64,000 bases of DNA from Phycisphaeraceae bacterium. GTDB lineage: Bacteria; Planctomycetota; Phycisphaerae; Phycisphaerales; UBA1924. Position numbers and translations under genes: made by a program. Location of the stretch: NCBI GenBank assembly GCA_026128865.1, contig JAHCJE010000004.1, positions 1 through 64,000 of the forward strand, read 5' to 3'. Below are positions 39,934 through 48,555 of the stretch, piece by piece. A model generated the notes under the pieces. It had not been told where the DNA came from and made no database searches. It worked only from the letters and a program-made list of their open reading frames with translations. Within the stretch, counting starts at the first letter, position 1. Each line of letters starts with the position of its first letter.

Positions 39934-41642
39934 CGCGCGTACGCCCGCACGGCGTACTCCGCCACCATCCGCTCAGCGGTGAAATACGACCCGTTCACGG
40001 CGATGCAGTTGAGCATCATCCGCGCCCAGGCCGGCTTGTCGCGGTGGAAGAGCGGCGCGACGGCACGCTCCAGTTTGTCGTACAGGTCGGCGGCGTGGCG
40101 CAGGTCCATGCTCTCGGGGCCTTCGCTCCGGCAGTCATCCGAGGCCGAGCCGATCGACCAGCCCGTGACGCCCTCGACGCACCCTTCGAGCCACCAGCCG
40201 TCGAGGGTGGAGAGGCTGGGGACGCCGTTGAGCGCGGCCTTCATGCCGCTGGTCCCCGATGCCTCCATCGGCGGCCGCGGGACGTTCAGCCAGAGGTCCG
40301 CGCCCGCGACGAGTTTGTGCGCCAGCGCCAGGTCGTAGCCGTTGACAAACACGATGGGCACCGAGCCTTCGAGCGACTTGGCGACGGCGTGGATGCGCCG
40401 GACGATCTCCTGCCCCGCGCCGTCGTGCGCGTGGGCCTTGCCCGCGAAGACGAGCTGGATCGGGCCGACGCGGTCCGCGATCGCGCGCAGGCGCGCGGGG
40501 TCCGCCAGCGCGAGCGTCGGGCGCTTGTAGTCCGTCATGCGCCGGGCGAAGACGATCGTGAGCGCGTCCGGGTCCAGCGAGCGCCCCGTCGCGGAGGCGA
40601 CCGTGGCGAGCATCTCGCCCTTGGCCTTCGTGTGCGCCGCGAGGATCGCGTCCGCCGGGATGCGGTGCGCGAGCCGCAGGTCCGCGTTGTGCCGACGCCA
40701 GTTCGGCACGTGCTCGTCGAGCAGGGCGGCCACGTGCCGGCTCGCCCACCGCCCGGCGTGCACGCCGTTGGTCACAGACTCGATGCGGTAGCCCGGGAAC
40801 ATCGCCCGCGAGACCTCCGCGTGCCGGCGCGAGACGGCGTTGGTGAACGCGCTCAGGTTCATCGCCAGGCGGGTCGTGTTCAACTCCCCCTCGCCGTGCA
40901 GGTCCGGGCGGTGCAGGGCGGGGTGGTCGCCCACGATTCGGCGCACGGTGTCGACGTCGAACCGGTCGTGCCCCGCGGGCAGCGGCGTGTGCGTGGTGAA
41001 GACGAAGCGATCGCGCACCCTGGCGATGGTCGCCGGCTCAAGGGCTTCGTGCGCTGAGCCGCCGTGCTCCGCTCGACGCGCGATGCACGCGCTCAGGGCT
41101 TCGAGCGTGGCGAACGAGGCGTGGCCCTCGTTCATGTGGAAGAGGCGCACGTCGTGGCCGATGGCGCGCAGCATGCGCGGGCCGCCGATGCCGAGGACCG
41201 TTTCCTGCCGGATGCGGTGCTGGTGGTCCCCGGCGTAGAGACGCCGCGTGATGATGCGCGCGTCGGGGTCGTTCTCGGGGAGTTCCGCGTCGAGGAAGTA
41301 GACGGGAACGACGTGCCCGCCGACGCCGACCGCGTCGTGACGCCACGCCCGCAACATCACAGGTCGCCCGTCGATGGGCACCACCACGCGCGGCAGCATC
41401 TGTCGCAGGACGCGCTCCGGCTCCCACGGCTGGGGGATGTCGCGCGGGTTGCCGCCCGCCGGCTCCTGCGTGAAGTACCCCTCGCGGTAGAGGAGGGTGA
41501 CGCCGACCATCGGGATGCCGAGATCGGCGGCGGCGAGCATGGTGTCGCCCGCCAGCACGCCCAGGCCGCCTGCGTAGGTCGGGATGCGCGGGTCAATCCC
41601 GATCTCCAGCGACAGGTAGGCGACGTCGAACTCGAGGCGCAT
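39930..41642 (-). CDS. glgP: Glycogen/alpha-glucan phosphorylase, short GT35 type
   Basis: A 570-residue enzyme of the short, maltodextrin/glycogen phosphorylase group (as in thermophiles and actinobacteria) rather than the 800-residue type. It releases glucose 1-phosphate from alpha-1,4-glucans. AYLSLEIGIDPRIPTYAGGLG is the N-terminal signature. FHMNEGHASF follows, then KRPTLAL, and EASGTSGMKAALNGVPSLST contains the pyridoxal phosphate lysine. The ATG at 41642 is chosen over the TTG at 41648 because GGAG is 6 nt upstream. The product glucose 1-phosphate would be used by the phosphohexomutase-type enzyme on the other side of the small gene. Confidence 0.93.
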   Translation of the reverse strand: MRLEFDVAYLSLEIGIDPRIPTYAGGLGVLAGDTMLAAADLGIPMVGVTLLYREGYFTQEPAGGNPRDIPQPWEPERVLRQMLPRVVVPIDGRPVMLRAWRHDAVGVGGHVVPVYFLDAELPENDPDARIITRRLYAGDHQHRIRQETVLGIGGPRMLRAIGHDVRLFHMNEGHASFATLEALSACIARRAEHGGSAHEALEPATIARVRDRFVFTTHTPLPAGHDRFDVDTVRRIVGDHPALHRPDLHGEGELNTTRLAMNLSAFTNAVSRRHAEVSRAMFPGYRIESVTNGVHAGRWASRHVAALLDEHVPNWRRHNADLRLAHRIPADAILAAHTKAKGEMLATVASATGRSLDPDALTIVFARRMTDYKRPTLALADPARLRAIADRVGPIQLVFAGKAHAHDGAGQEIVRRIHAVAKSLEGSVPIVFVNGYDLALAHKLVAGADLWLNVPRPPMEASGTSGMKAALNGVPSLSTLDGWWLEGCVEGVTGWSIGSASDDCRSEGPESMDLRHAADLYDKLERAVAPLFHRDKPAWARMMLNCIAVNGSYFTAERMVAEYAVRAYAR

Positions 41643-41755
41643 ATTCAACTCCGGAGGGTGGTGCGGTCGCGCGAGGCCCCGGCAAGCATCGACACGGTGT
41701 CTACCCGCCGTGAGCCGGCGCGGCGGGCACGCCCCGGGATCGTCCGAGAAGCAAG

Positions 41756-41842
41756 CGGTGGGGGCGGGATTCGAACCCGCGAGACCCTGACGGGTCTACC
41801 GGTTTTCAAGACCGGCGCCTTCGACCACTCGGCCACCCCACC
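41756..41842 (-). tRNA. tRNA-Ser (anticodon TGA)
   Basis: Reading the minus strand, the acceptor GGTGGGG pairs with CCCCACC. The anticodon stem is CCGGT/ACCGG with loop CTTGAAA (anticodon TGA). There is a long class II variable arm (TAGACCCGTCAGGGTCT) and a T-arm GCGGG-TTCGAAT-CCCGC. The 3' CCA is not encoded. The length with the discriminator is 87 nt. Confidence 0.95.
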
Positions 41843-41868
41843 GGCAGGGGATCGTAGGGGGTGGCGGG

Positions 41869-41948
41869 AGTCCTGAGTCTTGCGTCCTGAGTCTTGAGTC
41901 CTGAGTCTTGAGTCCTGAGTCTTGAGTCCTGAGTCTTGAGTCTTGAGG
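41869..41948. repeat. 14-bp tandem repeat array
   Basis: Five head-to-tail copies of AGTCCTGAGTCTTG (one with C for A at its first base), then a partial copy AGTCTTGAG. Each unit is two diverged 7-mers. It begins 26 bp past the 5' end of tRNA-Ser. From memory this sequence type (read as DSRLRTQDSGLKTQ) is widespread in planctomycetes and acidobacteria. Confidence 0.9.
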
Positions 41949-42033
41949 TGTCAACTTGACAGTCCTCCTGGCCCGCTTTGCCTCCGCGACAGACCCCCCG
42001 CTCGCCCCCGCTGAGCCGTGGACGCGGTGCGTG

Positions 42034-42050
42034 CTGGCACGCCGGTTGCC
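42034..42050 (+). promoter_or_regulatory. Sigma-54-type promoter upstream of the hsp20 pair
   Basis: CTGGCACG, four bases, then TTGC matches the full consensus YTGGCACG-N4-TTGCW except the last W. The -24 GG is at 42036-42037 and the -12 GC at 42048-42049. The first hsp20 start is 68 bp downstream. An enhancer-binding protein would be needed; none is encoded in this window. Confidence 0.65.
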
Positions 42051-42117
42051 CTCCCTCCCATGCCGCCGGCGTGTGGGAATCGGCGGCCGGAAAGCAACGA
42101 TCGAAAGGAGGCACCCC

Positions 42118-42612
42118 ATGCGTGGCACACTGATCCTGACCCCCAGAATCGACAGCCTTTCGAGGCAGTTCGGGCGGGTGTTCGACGCGATGACCCGCCA
42201 GATGGACGAGGCGTTCGGCGTCACGCCGTCGCAGCCCGCGGCGTGGCCCGCCGTCAACCTCTGGCACGACGAGGGCGCGTTCCACCTCGAGGCCGAACTC
42301 CCCGGCTTCTCGCTCGACGAGGTCGAGGTGACCGCGACGGAGAACCTCGTCACCGTGCGAGGCCGGCGCGAGCGAACCACGCCGGAGGGCGCGGAGACCC
42401 TGCGCGTCGAGCGCGAACTGACGCACTTCGAGCGCACCGTCGGCCTGCCGCTGCCGATCGACCCGTCGCGCGTCGAGGCGACGCTGACGAACGGCGTGCT
42501 CCGGGTGAACATGCCCAAGGCCGAGTCGGCCCGCCCGCGCAAGATCGAGGTGCGCGCCCTGAGCGCCCCGGAAACGATGCAGGCGAAGTCGCTCCCCGCG
42601 AACGCGTCGTGA
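42118..42612 (+). CDS. Small heat shock protein (Hsp20)
   Basis: A 164-residue alpha-crystallin-type chaperone that holds unfolding proteins. The alpha-crystallin domain spans about residues 45-135: WHDEGAFHLEAELPGFSLDEV, then VEATLTNGVLRVNMPKAE, containing the conserved A-x-x-x-N-G-V-L motif. The C-terminal tail lacks a clear I-x-I. AAAGGAGG at 42104-42111 precedes the ATG. It is the first gene behind the sigma-54-like promoter and is followed 40 bp on by a second Hsp20, so the two may form mixed oligomers. The family match is clear from the crystallin fold motifs. Confidence 0.93.
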   Translation: MRGTLILTPRIDSLSRQFGRVFDAMTRQMDEAFGVTPSQPAAWPAVNLWHDEGAFHLEAELPGFSLDEVEVTATENLVTVRGRRERTTPEGAETLRVERELTHFERTVGLPLPIDPSRVEATLTNGVLRVNMPKAESARPRKIEVRALSAPETMQAKSLPANAS

Positions 42613-42652
42613 TCGCGTGCGCACACACGAGCAGGAAACGGAGGACACGACC

Positions 42653-43042
42653 ATGAACGAGACAACCGTGATCGATCGCAACGGGTCGGCGCACGACGCC
42701 GCGGGCGAGCGCCGGTTCTACAGGCCGCCGAGCGACTTCTTCGCCTTCGATGACCGATTCGAGATCCACGCCGACGTCCCCGGCGCGACGCCCGAGGGCA
42801 TCTCGCTGACGATCGACGACGGCGTGCTGACCGTCGAGGCCCGCGTCGAGCAGCGATACCCCGAGAACGCCCGCTGGGTGCAGGGCGAGTTCGGCGTCGG
42901 CGACTACCGGCGCGCGTTCCGCATCGGCGAGGACGTAGAGCAGGAGTCCGTCACCGCCACTTGCCGCGACGGCGTGCTGACCATCGTCCTGCCCAAGCGC
43001 ACCGCCAGGCGCGCCCAGCGCGTCCAGGTCCGCGCCGGCTGA
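42653..43042 (+). CDS. Small heat shock protein (Hsp20), second copy
   Basis: A 129-residue alpha-crystallin-domain protein. DDRFEIHADVPGATPEGISLT and SVTATCRDGVLTIVLPKRTARR give the domain with the A-x-x-x-D-G-V-L motif. It is clearly a diverged paralogue of the gene 40 bp upstream, with a much shorter N-terminal arm. That arm sets substrate range and oligomer size in this family. GGAGG at 42640-42644 fixes the ATG at 42653 rather than the upstream in-frame start. It ends before a good terminator, so the two genes form a two-gene operon. Confidence 0.91.
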   Translation: MNETTVIDRNGSAHDAAGERRFYRPPSDFFAFDDRFEIHADVPGATPEGISLTIDDGVLTVEARVEQRYPENARWVQGEFGVGDYRRAFRIGEDVEQESVTATCRDGVLTIVLPKRTARRAQRVQVRAG

Positions 43043-43069
43043 CCAACCAACACAACCCGTCCCCCATCC

Positions 43070-43110
43070 GAGCCGCCCGTGCGCCGTGTGCCCACGGGCG
43101 GCTCCTCTTT
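43070..43110 (+). terminator. Terminator of the hsp20 operon
   Basis: A perfect 12-bp stem GAGCCGCCCGTG / CACGGGCGGCTC (43070-43081 and 43093-43104) followed by CTCTTT. Confidence 0.8.
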
Positions 43111-43140
43111 CCGCGCCTTGTCGTCGCCCAGTGATTCCCA

Positions 43141-43168
43141 TTGCGTTGTGCGGACGTTGCGGTATGAT
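43141..43168 (+). promoter_or_regulatory. Possible promoter of the sigma factor-kinase operon
   Basis: TTGCGT at 43141-43146 and TATGAT at 43163-43168 are spaced 16 bp apart. The sigma factor ATG is 29 bp beyond the -10 box. The -35 match is weak. Confidence 0.4.
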
Positions 43169-43197
43169 GGTGGCGTTGAACGCTACCGGGGCGCGCG

Positions 43198-43791
43198 ATG
43201 CTCACACGCACGACCACACGACTGATCGAGGGCCTGCGCGACCCCGCGAACGCCGAGGCGTGGTCGGGGTTCGACGCCCGTTACCGCCCCGTGCTGATCG
43301 CGTTCGCGGCGCGGCTCGGCTTCTCGCACGACGACGCGGCCGAGATCGCCCAGCAGTCGCTCGCCGAGTTCGCCCGGGCCTACCGCGAGGGGCGCTACGA
43401 GCGCGAGCGCGGGCGCCTCAGTTCGTGGCTCATCGGCATCGCGCGCAACGTCGCATCCGGGATGCGGCGCGGGCGCGGGGCGCACCGCGTCGGCGGCGAC
43501 ACCATGCTCGGCGAGATGCCGGACGAGCCTGAACTCACACGCATCTGGTCGCAGGAGCGCGAGCGCGCCATCTTCGCCGAGGCCATGACAATCCTGCACA
43601 CCACCAGCCAGGCGAACGAGTCCACGCTCCGCGCGTTCGAACTCTTCGCCATCCGCGGCGTGCCCGCGGAGGAGGCCGCAGCGGAGTGCGGCATCTCGGT
43701 CGATGCCGTCTACCTCGCCAAGAGCCGGCTGACCAAGCGACTGCGTGAGATCGTGCGCGAGTTGACGACCGCCTACGACGAGGGCGAGTGA
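43198..43791 (+). CDS. ECF-type sigma-70 family RNA polymerase sigma factor
   Basis: A 197-residue sigma factor. Region 2 spans about residues 15-95: EAWSGFDARYRPVLIAFAARLGF, then AAEIAQQSLAEFARAY and RLSSWLIGIARNVA. Region 4 at about 145-190 has IRGVPAEEAAAECGISVDAVYLAKSRL as its helix-turn-helix. The next gene starts directly after its stop (TGA then GTG) and encodes a protein with an anti-sigma zinc motif and a Ser/Thr kinase domain, so that protein is almost certainly its regulator. This is the second sigma-kinase pair in the window and has a different architecture from the first. Confidence 0.9.
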   Translation: MLTRTTTRLIEGLRDPANAEAWSGFDARYRPVLIAFAARLGFSHDDAAEIAQQSLAEFARAYREGRYERERGRLSSWLIGIARNVASGMRRGRGAHRVGGDTMLGEMPDEPELTRIWSQERERAIFAEAMTILHTTSQANESTLRAFELFAIRGVPAEEAAAECGISVDAVYLAKSRLTKRLREIVRELTTAYDEGE

Positions 43792-46700
43792 GTGCGCGAG
43801 CCGTGCCCACCCCCCGCGACGCTCGAACTGTTCGCGCTCCGCGGCGAAGGGGCGGCCGCCGTCGAGGACCACGTCGCGCGGTGCCCAGCCTGCCGAGAGT
43901 ACATCGATGATGCACGCGAGAACGAGGCCTTCCTCGGGCGTGCCGCGCCGGCGATCCTGGAGGCGAAGCCCGCGCCCCGCGAGCCGATCGACCCGCACGC
44001 GGTCGAGGGCTTTGAACTCGTCGAGGAGATCAGCCGCGGCGGGCAGGGCGTGGTCTACCGCGCCGTGCAGGCCGCGACCCATCGCCCCGCGGCCGTGAAG
44101 ATGCTCCTCGCGGGCGCGTTCGCCTCGGATCGCCAGCGGCGTCGTTTCGAGCGCGAGGTCGAGATCGCCGCGCGCCTGCGCCACCCCAACGTCGTCACCG
44201 TCTTCGAGTCGGGGCAGACGCCCGACGGGCGGCCGTTCGTTGCGATGGAGTTCGTCAACGGCGTGCCGATCGACCGTTACGTGCGCGATCGGCTGCCCGA
44301 ACCGGGGCGCGAGCGCACCGACGCTGTCCTGCGGCTCTTCCTGGCGATCGCGTCCGGCGTGGCGGCCGCGCACTCGGCGGGCGTGATCCACCGCGACCTG
44401 AAGCCCTCGAACATCCTCGTTGACGCGGACGGCGTGCCTCGCGTGCTGGACTTCGGCCTGGCCCGTCCCATCGCGAACCACCCGGAGGCCTCGCTGACGC
44501 ACGAGTTCGCCGGAACGCCCGCCTACGCCGCGCCGGAGCAGTTCGCCGGCGACGGGGCCGCCATCGGCACGGCGACGGACGTCTACGCCCTCGGCGTCAT
44601 GCTCTACAACGCGCTGACGGGCCGCCATCCGTACCCGCGTGACGGCTCACTCGCGGAACTCGCGCGGCACGCCGCCTCGACCGACCCGCCCCCGCCGTCG
44701 CGGTTCGTCCGCCGTCTGCCGAGCGATGTCGAGACGATCGTGCTCAAGTCGCTGGCGAAGGACCCGGCGAGGCGCTACCGCAGCGCAGGTTCGATGGCGG
44801 CGGATATCGGCGACTACCTGTCCGGGCTGCCCATCTCCGCGCGGCGCGACAGCCCCGCCTACGTGCTGCACCGGCTTGCGAAGCGGCACCGCGGGACGGC
44901 GGCGGCCGCGCTGGTCGTGCTGCTGACCATCGTCGGCGCGGTCGTCGGCCTCGCGCTGCTCGCCTCGGACCTCGACCACGAACGCCGCGCCGCGCTTGAT
45001 GCCCTGCGCGACAGCCGCATCCACCGCGCCCGCCTCATGGCCGCCGCGGGCGAACTCGACCAGGCGGAGGAACTCCTGTGGCGCGAGGCCCTGCTCGCGG
45101 GAGTGCGTGCGCACGACCCCGACTTCGGCGTCGAGCAGAACGCCCTGCAGCGGCGAGTGTCGTGGGGCCTGATCGAGTACTACAGCCGAGTGCCGCGCGC
45201 GATGCGCGTGCGGATGGGCGGGGCGATCGACTGGGTGACGATCGCCGAGGACGGGTCGGAGGTCGGCGCCGGCGACGTGACCGGCGCATCGGGCGTGTGG
45301 TCGCGCGACGGGCGCCTGCTGCGCTCGACGCCGCCGCTACGCGTGCTGCCGTTGAATAATCATCTCACGAGCCAGTACTCATCGGATTATGCCAGGCACG
45401 TGCGGTATGCCGATGGCTCGTTGCGGATCGTGGACCCGCGCTCCGGAGCGACGCTCGCGGGGCCGCTCGCGATCGAACGCCCGCCCCGCCAGTTCTGGAT
45501 GACGAGAGACGGAGGGTACGTTGTTGTCTGGGACAATGATCGCTCCGTGCGCGTGCTGGACGGGCGCACACTCGACGAGCGACGCGTGCTGCTCGGTCCG
45601 GAGGCGATGGCGTTCAACATGCGGCTGCTAGACGGGCAGGGAACGCTGGCGATCGTGTGCGTGGCCCCACCCGCGGCCTGCGTCAGGTCCTGGCGCCTCG
45701 ACACGCTGCTCGAGTTCCCGTTCCGGGCGACCTACCCGCCCGCTCCGATCGGCCTGGACGCCGCGGCGAACTCCATCAACTCGCTCACCATCCCCGCCGT
45801 CAGCGCCGACGGGCGGTGGTGCGCCGCCGGCTACGGCGGGAGCATCCTCGTGTGGGATGCCGCTCTCCCGAATGAGCCTTCTGTGCTCCTGGGGCACTCC
45901 GCGTCGGTCGTGCACCTGACTTTCAGCGCGGACGCGTCGCGCCTCATCTCGGTCGGCACCGACGGCTCCACCTGCGTCTGGGGCCTGCCCTCGCGCGACC
46001 TGCTGCACCGATGGTCGAACGGCTCACGCGGCCTCGCCGCCGACATCCGAACCGACCTGGGGCTGCTCGCGCTCGGCGACATCCGGGGCTTCGCAACGCT
46101 CTACGAGTTGGGCGACCGACCCTGGCTGCACGCCGCACCAGCGCCGCCGATGGGCATCATGGCGCTGGCCGTATCGCGCGACGGCCGGACCTACGCCTGG
46201 GGAGGACAGGCGGGATCGATCACCGTCTATGACGCCGACTCGAAGCGCGCCATGCACGAGATCGACGCCCACGACGCGCTCATCTCCGCGGTCTGCTTCT
46301 CGCCGGACGGCGGCACGCTCTACAGCGGCAGCGTGGACGGCGCGGTCCGCGCCTGGAACCCCGCCACGGGCACGCTCGAGCGGACGATTTTCGAGGGCCT
46401 CCCGGCAGTCTGGGCGCTCTCGGCAAGCCCCGACGGGCGTTCGCTCGCGGCGGGCGGCCTCGGCGGGTTCGTCTGCGCCTGGGACACGACCACCTGGGAA
46501 GCACGACCGTTCCTGGGCATCGAGTCCATCCGCGTGCCCAACCTCGCCTTCAGCCCGGACGGCGCGCTCCTCGCCGCGGTCTCCGCCCACCCCGACGTGC
46601 AGCCTTGCGTCTGGAACGCCCGAACGGGCGACCCGCTCTTCCGACTCCGGGGCCACACCCGCGAGGTCCGCGCCCTCGCCTTCAGCCCGGACGGCGCCAC

Positions 46701-47115
46701 CATCGCCACAGGTTCGGACGATCTGACCATCCGCATCTGGGACGCGCAGACCGGCTCGCTCCTGCGCACCATCACCGGCCTGGCGCGCGATCCCTTCGAA
46801 CTCGCCTTCGACCCTACAGGACGCATCCTCTACTGCGTCGGCCGCAGCCCGGGACTCGGCGTCTACGACCCCATCGCCGGCATCGAACTCGCCTCCATCG
46901 CCGTCCACGAGGGGCTGGTGTTCGGACTCGCCCTGTCGCCGGACGGGCGAACGCTCGTCACCGGCGGCGAGGACGACTTCATCGCGTTCTGGAGCCTCGA
47001 CCACCTCTTCTCCTACGTTCGCGGCAACGCGTCCCGATGGGAAGAGCAGCTCGCCGACGACCTCGCGCATGACGACCCCCGGGGCGTGGGCACACCCCGA
47101 GGGCCGAACGAGTAG
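43792..47115 (+). CDS. Anti-sigma zinc motif / Ser/Thr kinase / membrane / WD40 fusion protein
   Basis: An 1107-residue protein. Residues 1-45 contain H27-x3-C31-x2-C34, the zinc-binding anti-sigma signature. A kinase domain spans about 73-345: SRGGQGVVY loop, Lys103, HRDLKPSN at 200-207, DFG at 220-222, and GTPAYAAPEQ. One membrane helix is at about 369-391. The extracytoplasmic part, from about residue 500, has many WD40-type repeats (for example LAFSPDGATIATGSDDLTIRIWDAQTG, LALSPDGRTLVTGGEDDFIAFW). Kinase and anti-sigma parts face the cytoplasm; the propeller would sense a partner or ligand outside. GTG at 43792 follows the sigma stop without a gap, so the two are coupled. Confidence 0.93.
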   Translation: MREPCPPPATLELFALRGEGAAAVEDHVARCPACREYIDDARENEAFLGRAAPAILEAKPAPREPIDPHAVEGFELVEEISRGGQGVVYRAVQAATHRPAAVKMLLAGAFASDRQRRRFEREVEIAARLRHPNVVTVFESGQTPDGRPFVAMEFVNGVPIDRYVRDRLPEPGRERTDAVLRLFLAIASGVAAAHSAGVIHRDLKPSNILVDADGVPRVLDFGLARPIANHPEASLTHEFAGTPAYAAPEQFAGDGAAIGTATDVYALGVMLYNALTGRHPYPRDGSLAELARHAASTDPPPPSRFVRRLPSDVETIVLKSLAKDPARRYRSAGSMAADIGDYLSGLPISARRDSPAYVLHRLAKRHRGTAAAALVVLLTIVGAVVGLALLASDLDHERRAALDALRDSRIHRARLMAAAGELDQAEELLWREALLAGVRAHDPDFGVEQNALQRRVSWGLIEYYSRVPRAMRVRMGGAIDWVTIAEDGSEVGAGDVTGASGVWSRDGRLLRSTPPLRVLPLNNHLTSQYSSDYARHVRYADGSLRIVDPRSGATLAGPLAIERPPRQFWMTRDGGYVVVWDNDRSVRVLDGRTLDERRVLLGPEAMAFNMRLLDGQGTLAIVCVAPPAACVRSWRLDTLLEFPFRATYPPAPIGLDAAANSINSLTIPAVSADGRWCAAGYGGSILVWDAALPNEPSVLLGHSASVVHLTFSADASRLISVGTDGSTCVWGLPSRDLLHRWSNGSRGLAADIRTDLGLLALGDIRGFATLYELGDRPWLHAAPAPPMGIMALAVSRDGRTYAWGGQAGSITVYDADSKRAMHEIDAHDALISAVCFSPDGGTLYSGSVDGAVRAWNPATGTLERTIFEGLPAVWALSASPDGRSLAAGGLGGFVCAWDTTTWEARPFLGIESIRVPNLAFSPDGALLAAVSAHPDVQPCVWNARTGDPLFRLRGHTREVRALAFSPDGATIATGSDDLTIRIWDAQTGSLLRTITGLARDPFELAFDPTGRILYCVGRSPGLGVYDPIAGIELASIAVHEGLVFGLALSPDGRTLVTGGEDDFIAFWSLDHLFSYVRGNASRWEEQLADDLAHDDPRGVGTPRGPNE

Positions 47116-47142
47116 GCGCGGGTGCGCAAGCCCAGCGCCCGG

Positions 47143-47337
47143 TCATCGCGGTGCACGCCCGTGACACGTGGTCAGTTTCCACGCGATCACGAGGACCGCC
47201 GCCGTGTTGACCGCGAAGACACCGATCAGGATCGGGCTTGGCCTCCCGTTCGCCACGCCGATCATCACGCCGACCCCGATGCCGGCGAGCACGACGAGCG
47301 CGGCCGCGAGAAGCACGAATGTGAAGAGCGGTCGCAT
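47143..47337 (-). CDS. Small two-helix membrane protein
   Basis: A 64-residue reading frame with two hydrophobic helices: FTFVLLAAALVVLAGIGVGV at about 5-24 and PILIGVFAVNTAAVLVIAW at about 34-52. A short polar turn lies between them. No family is recognised, and GC-rich antisense frames can look hydrophobic. It is counted as real because its composition is balanced and it sits just after a PEP-CTERM gene on the same strand with a 6-bp gap. Function is unknown. Confidence 0.45.
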   Translation of the reverse strand: MRPLFTFVLLAAALVVLAGIGVGVMIGVANGRPSPILIGVFAVNTAAVLVIAWKLTTCHGRAPR

Positions 47338-47343
47338 CGGTGG

Positions 47344-48351
47344 TCAGTCCGTCGCAAGGGGACGCCGAACGCGGCGGAAGGCGATCAGCCCGGAGAGCGC
47401 GAGCAGCGCGACGGTGCCGGGCGCGGGCACGATTGCGGCAACGTCCAACATCTCCCCGAGCGTGCTGCCGCTACCGACAAACACGGTAGTCAACGACCCG
47501 CCCGTCGGGGGCAGCCACGAGACGGCCGCGCTCCCCCGCTCGACCACGTACAGACGGTTCGTGACCGGCTCGTACTCAAGGCCCGCCACGAACTGGCGGC
47601 CGCTGAGGATCGTGGTCGGCGTGCCGCCGGCGTAGGGAATCGCGGAGATCGTACCGGCGTAATAGTCCGACCAGAACACTGTCTGCGTGCCCGGGTCGAT
47701 CGTGAGTCCGAGGATGATGGTGCCGCCGGGGAACGTCGCGAGCGTGGTCTGGTTCGTACCGTTCAGGTTCGCGGAATAGATGTTCACCGCGGAGCCGCCC
47801 CAACTGTCGCTCCAGAAGACCTTGTTGGCCGCACCGTCCACCTCGACGTCCTCGGCGTTGAAGGAGGCAACCACGCTGGTCGCGCCGGTGCCGTCGTAGT
47901 TGGCTCGCTTCACGCCCGCCAGGTCGGTCCAGTAGACGTGCCGGTTGAGGCGATCGACCGCCACGCCGTAGTTGTTGCCCGCCCCGCTCCACGACGCGAT
48001 GACGGCGTGCGACCCGCCGGAGAAATCGCTCACGTGCAGGGAGTAACTCCCGTGCTGCCCGCCCGTGAGGCTGTTCTTCCAGAAGACGAGCCGCTGCCCG
48101 CCGTCCGCCGCGACGCCCGACACGACCATCGGGGAAGGGAGGATGTTCGACAGTCCGAGGCCGTCGAGGTCGGTAGTGTAGAGGGCATCCTGGCTGCCGT
48201 TGAAACCGGCCGAGCCGAAGAACAGGTTCTGGGCCGCGACCGGCTGGGATGCGAGGATCGAAGGCGCCAGGACGCACACCGCCATCCCGAGCCTCGGACC
48301 GCGGCGACGCTCGCCCGAACGCCCCGCCGCATCTCTCTGCTGCGTGTTCAT
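47344..48351 (-). CDS. PEP-CTERM surface protein with YWTD-type beta-propeller repeats
   Basis: A 335-residue exported protein. The signal sequence AVCVLAPSILASQPVAAQ ends near residue 45. The body shows repeats like VYWTDLAGVKRANYDGTG, VFWSDSWGGSAVNIYSANLNG and VFWSDYYAGTISAIPY, spaced about 42 residues apart, as in the YWTD (low-density lipoprotein receptor class B) propeller. The C-terminus VPAPGTVALLALSGLIAFRR is a PEP-CTERM signal: P-A-P, a membrane helix, then basic residues, processed by an exosortase. The start ATG at 48351 is preferred because AAGGAG is 6 nt upstream; the ATG 6 nt earlier would overlap the ribosome site. Confidence 0.85.
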   Translation of the reverse strand: MNTQQRDAAGRSGERRRGPRLGMAVCVLAPSILASQPVAAQNLFFGSAGFNGSQDALYTTDLDGLGLSNILPSPMVVSGVAADGGQRLVFWKNSLTGGQHGSYSLHVSDFSGGSHAVIASWSGAGNNYGVAVDRLNRHVYWTDLAGVKRANYDGTGATSVVASFNAEDVEVDGAANKVFWSDSWGGSAVNIYSANLNGTNQTTLATFPGGTIILGLTIDPGTQTVFWSDYYAGTISAIPYAGGTPTTILSGRQFVAGLEYEPVTNRLYVVERGSAAVSWLPPTGGSLTTVFVGSGSTLGEMLDVAAIVPAPGTVALLALSGLIAFRRVRRPLATD

Positions 48352-48470
48352 GCTCATCTCCTTGTGCCGGATCATGACAAGGCCCGGCTGCATACGGACT
48401 TGTCGCCGAGGCTCACGATCTTGCACGCCCGCCGCACATTTCCGGTCGCGCGGCCCGCGCCGCGCAACAA

Positions 48471-48500
48471 GCACCCCGTCGCAGTGCTGCAACGGGGTGC
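48471..48500 (-). terminator. Hairpin, probable terminator between PEP-CTERM genes
   Basis: GCACCCCGT and ACGGGGTGC form a 9-bp stem with an inner GCAGTGCTGC. It lies 55 bp after the upstream minus-strand gene. No clear U-run follows. Confidence 0.5.
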
Positions 48501-48555
48501 CCGGAGAGAAGGTCTGGAAAGGACCGTCGGGACGCCCAGACGCCCTCCGACGTGG

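Noticed and set aside
41869-41948. CRISPR array
   Set aside because: Units are 14 bp with no spacers and no cas genes; it is a simple tandem repeat.
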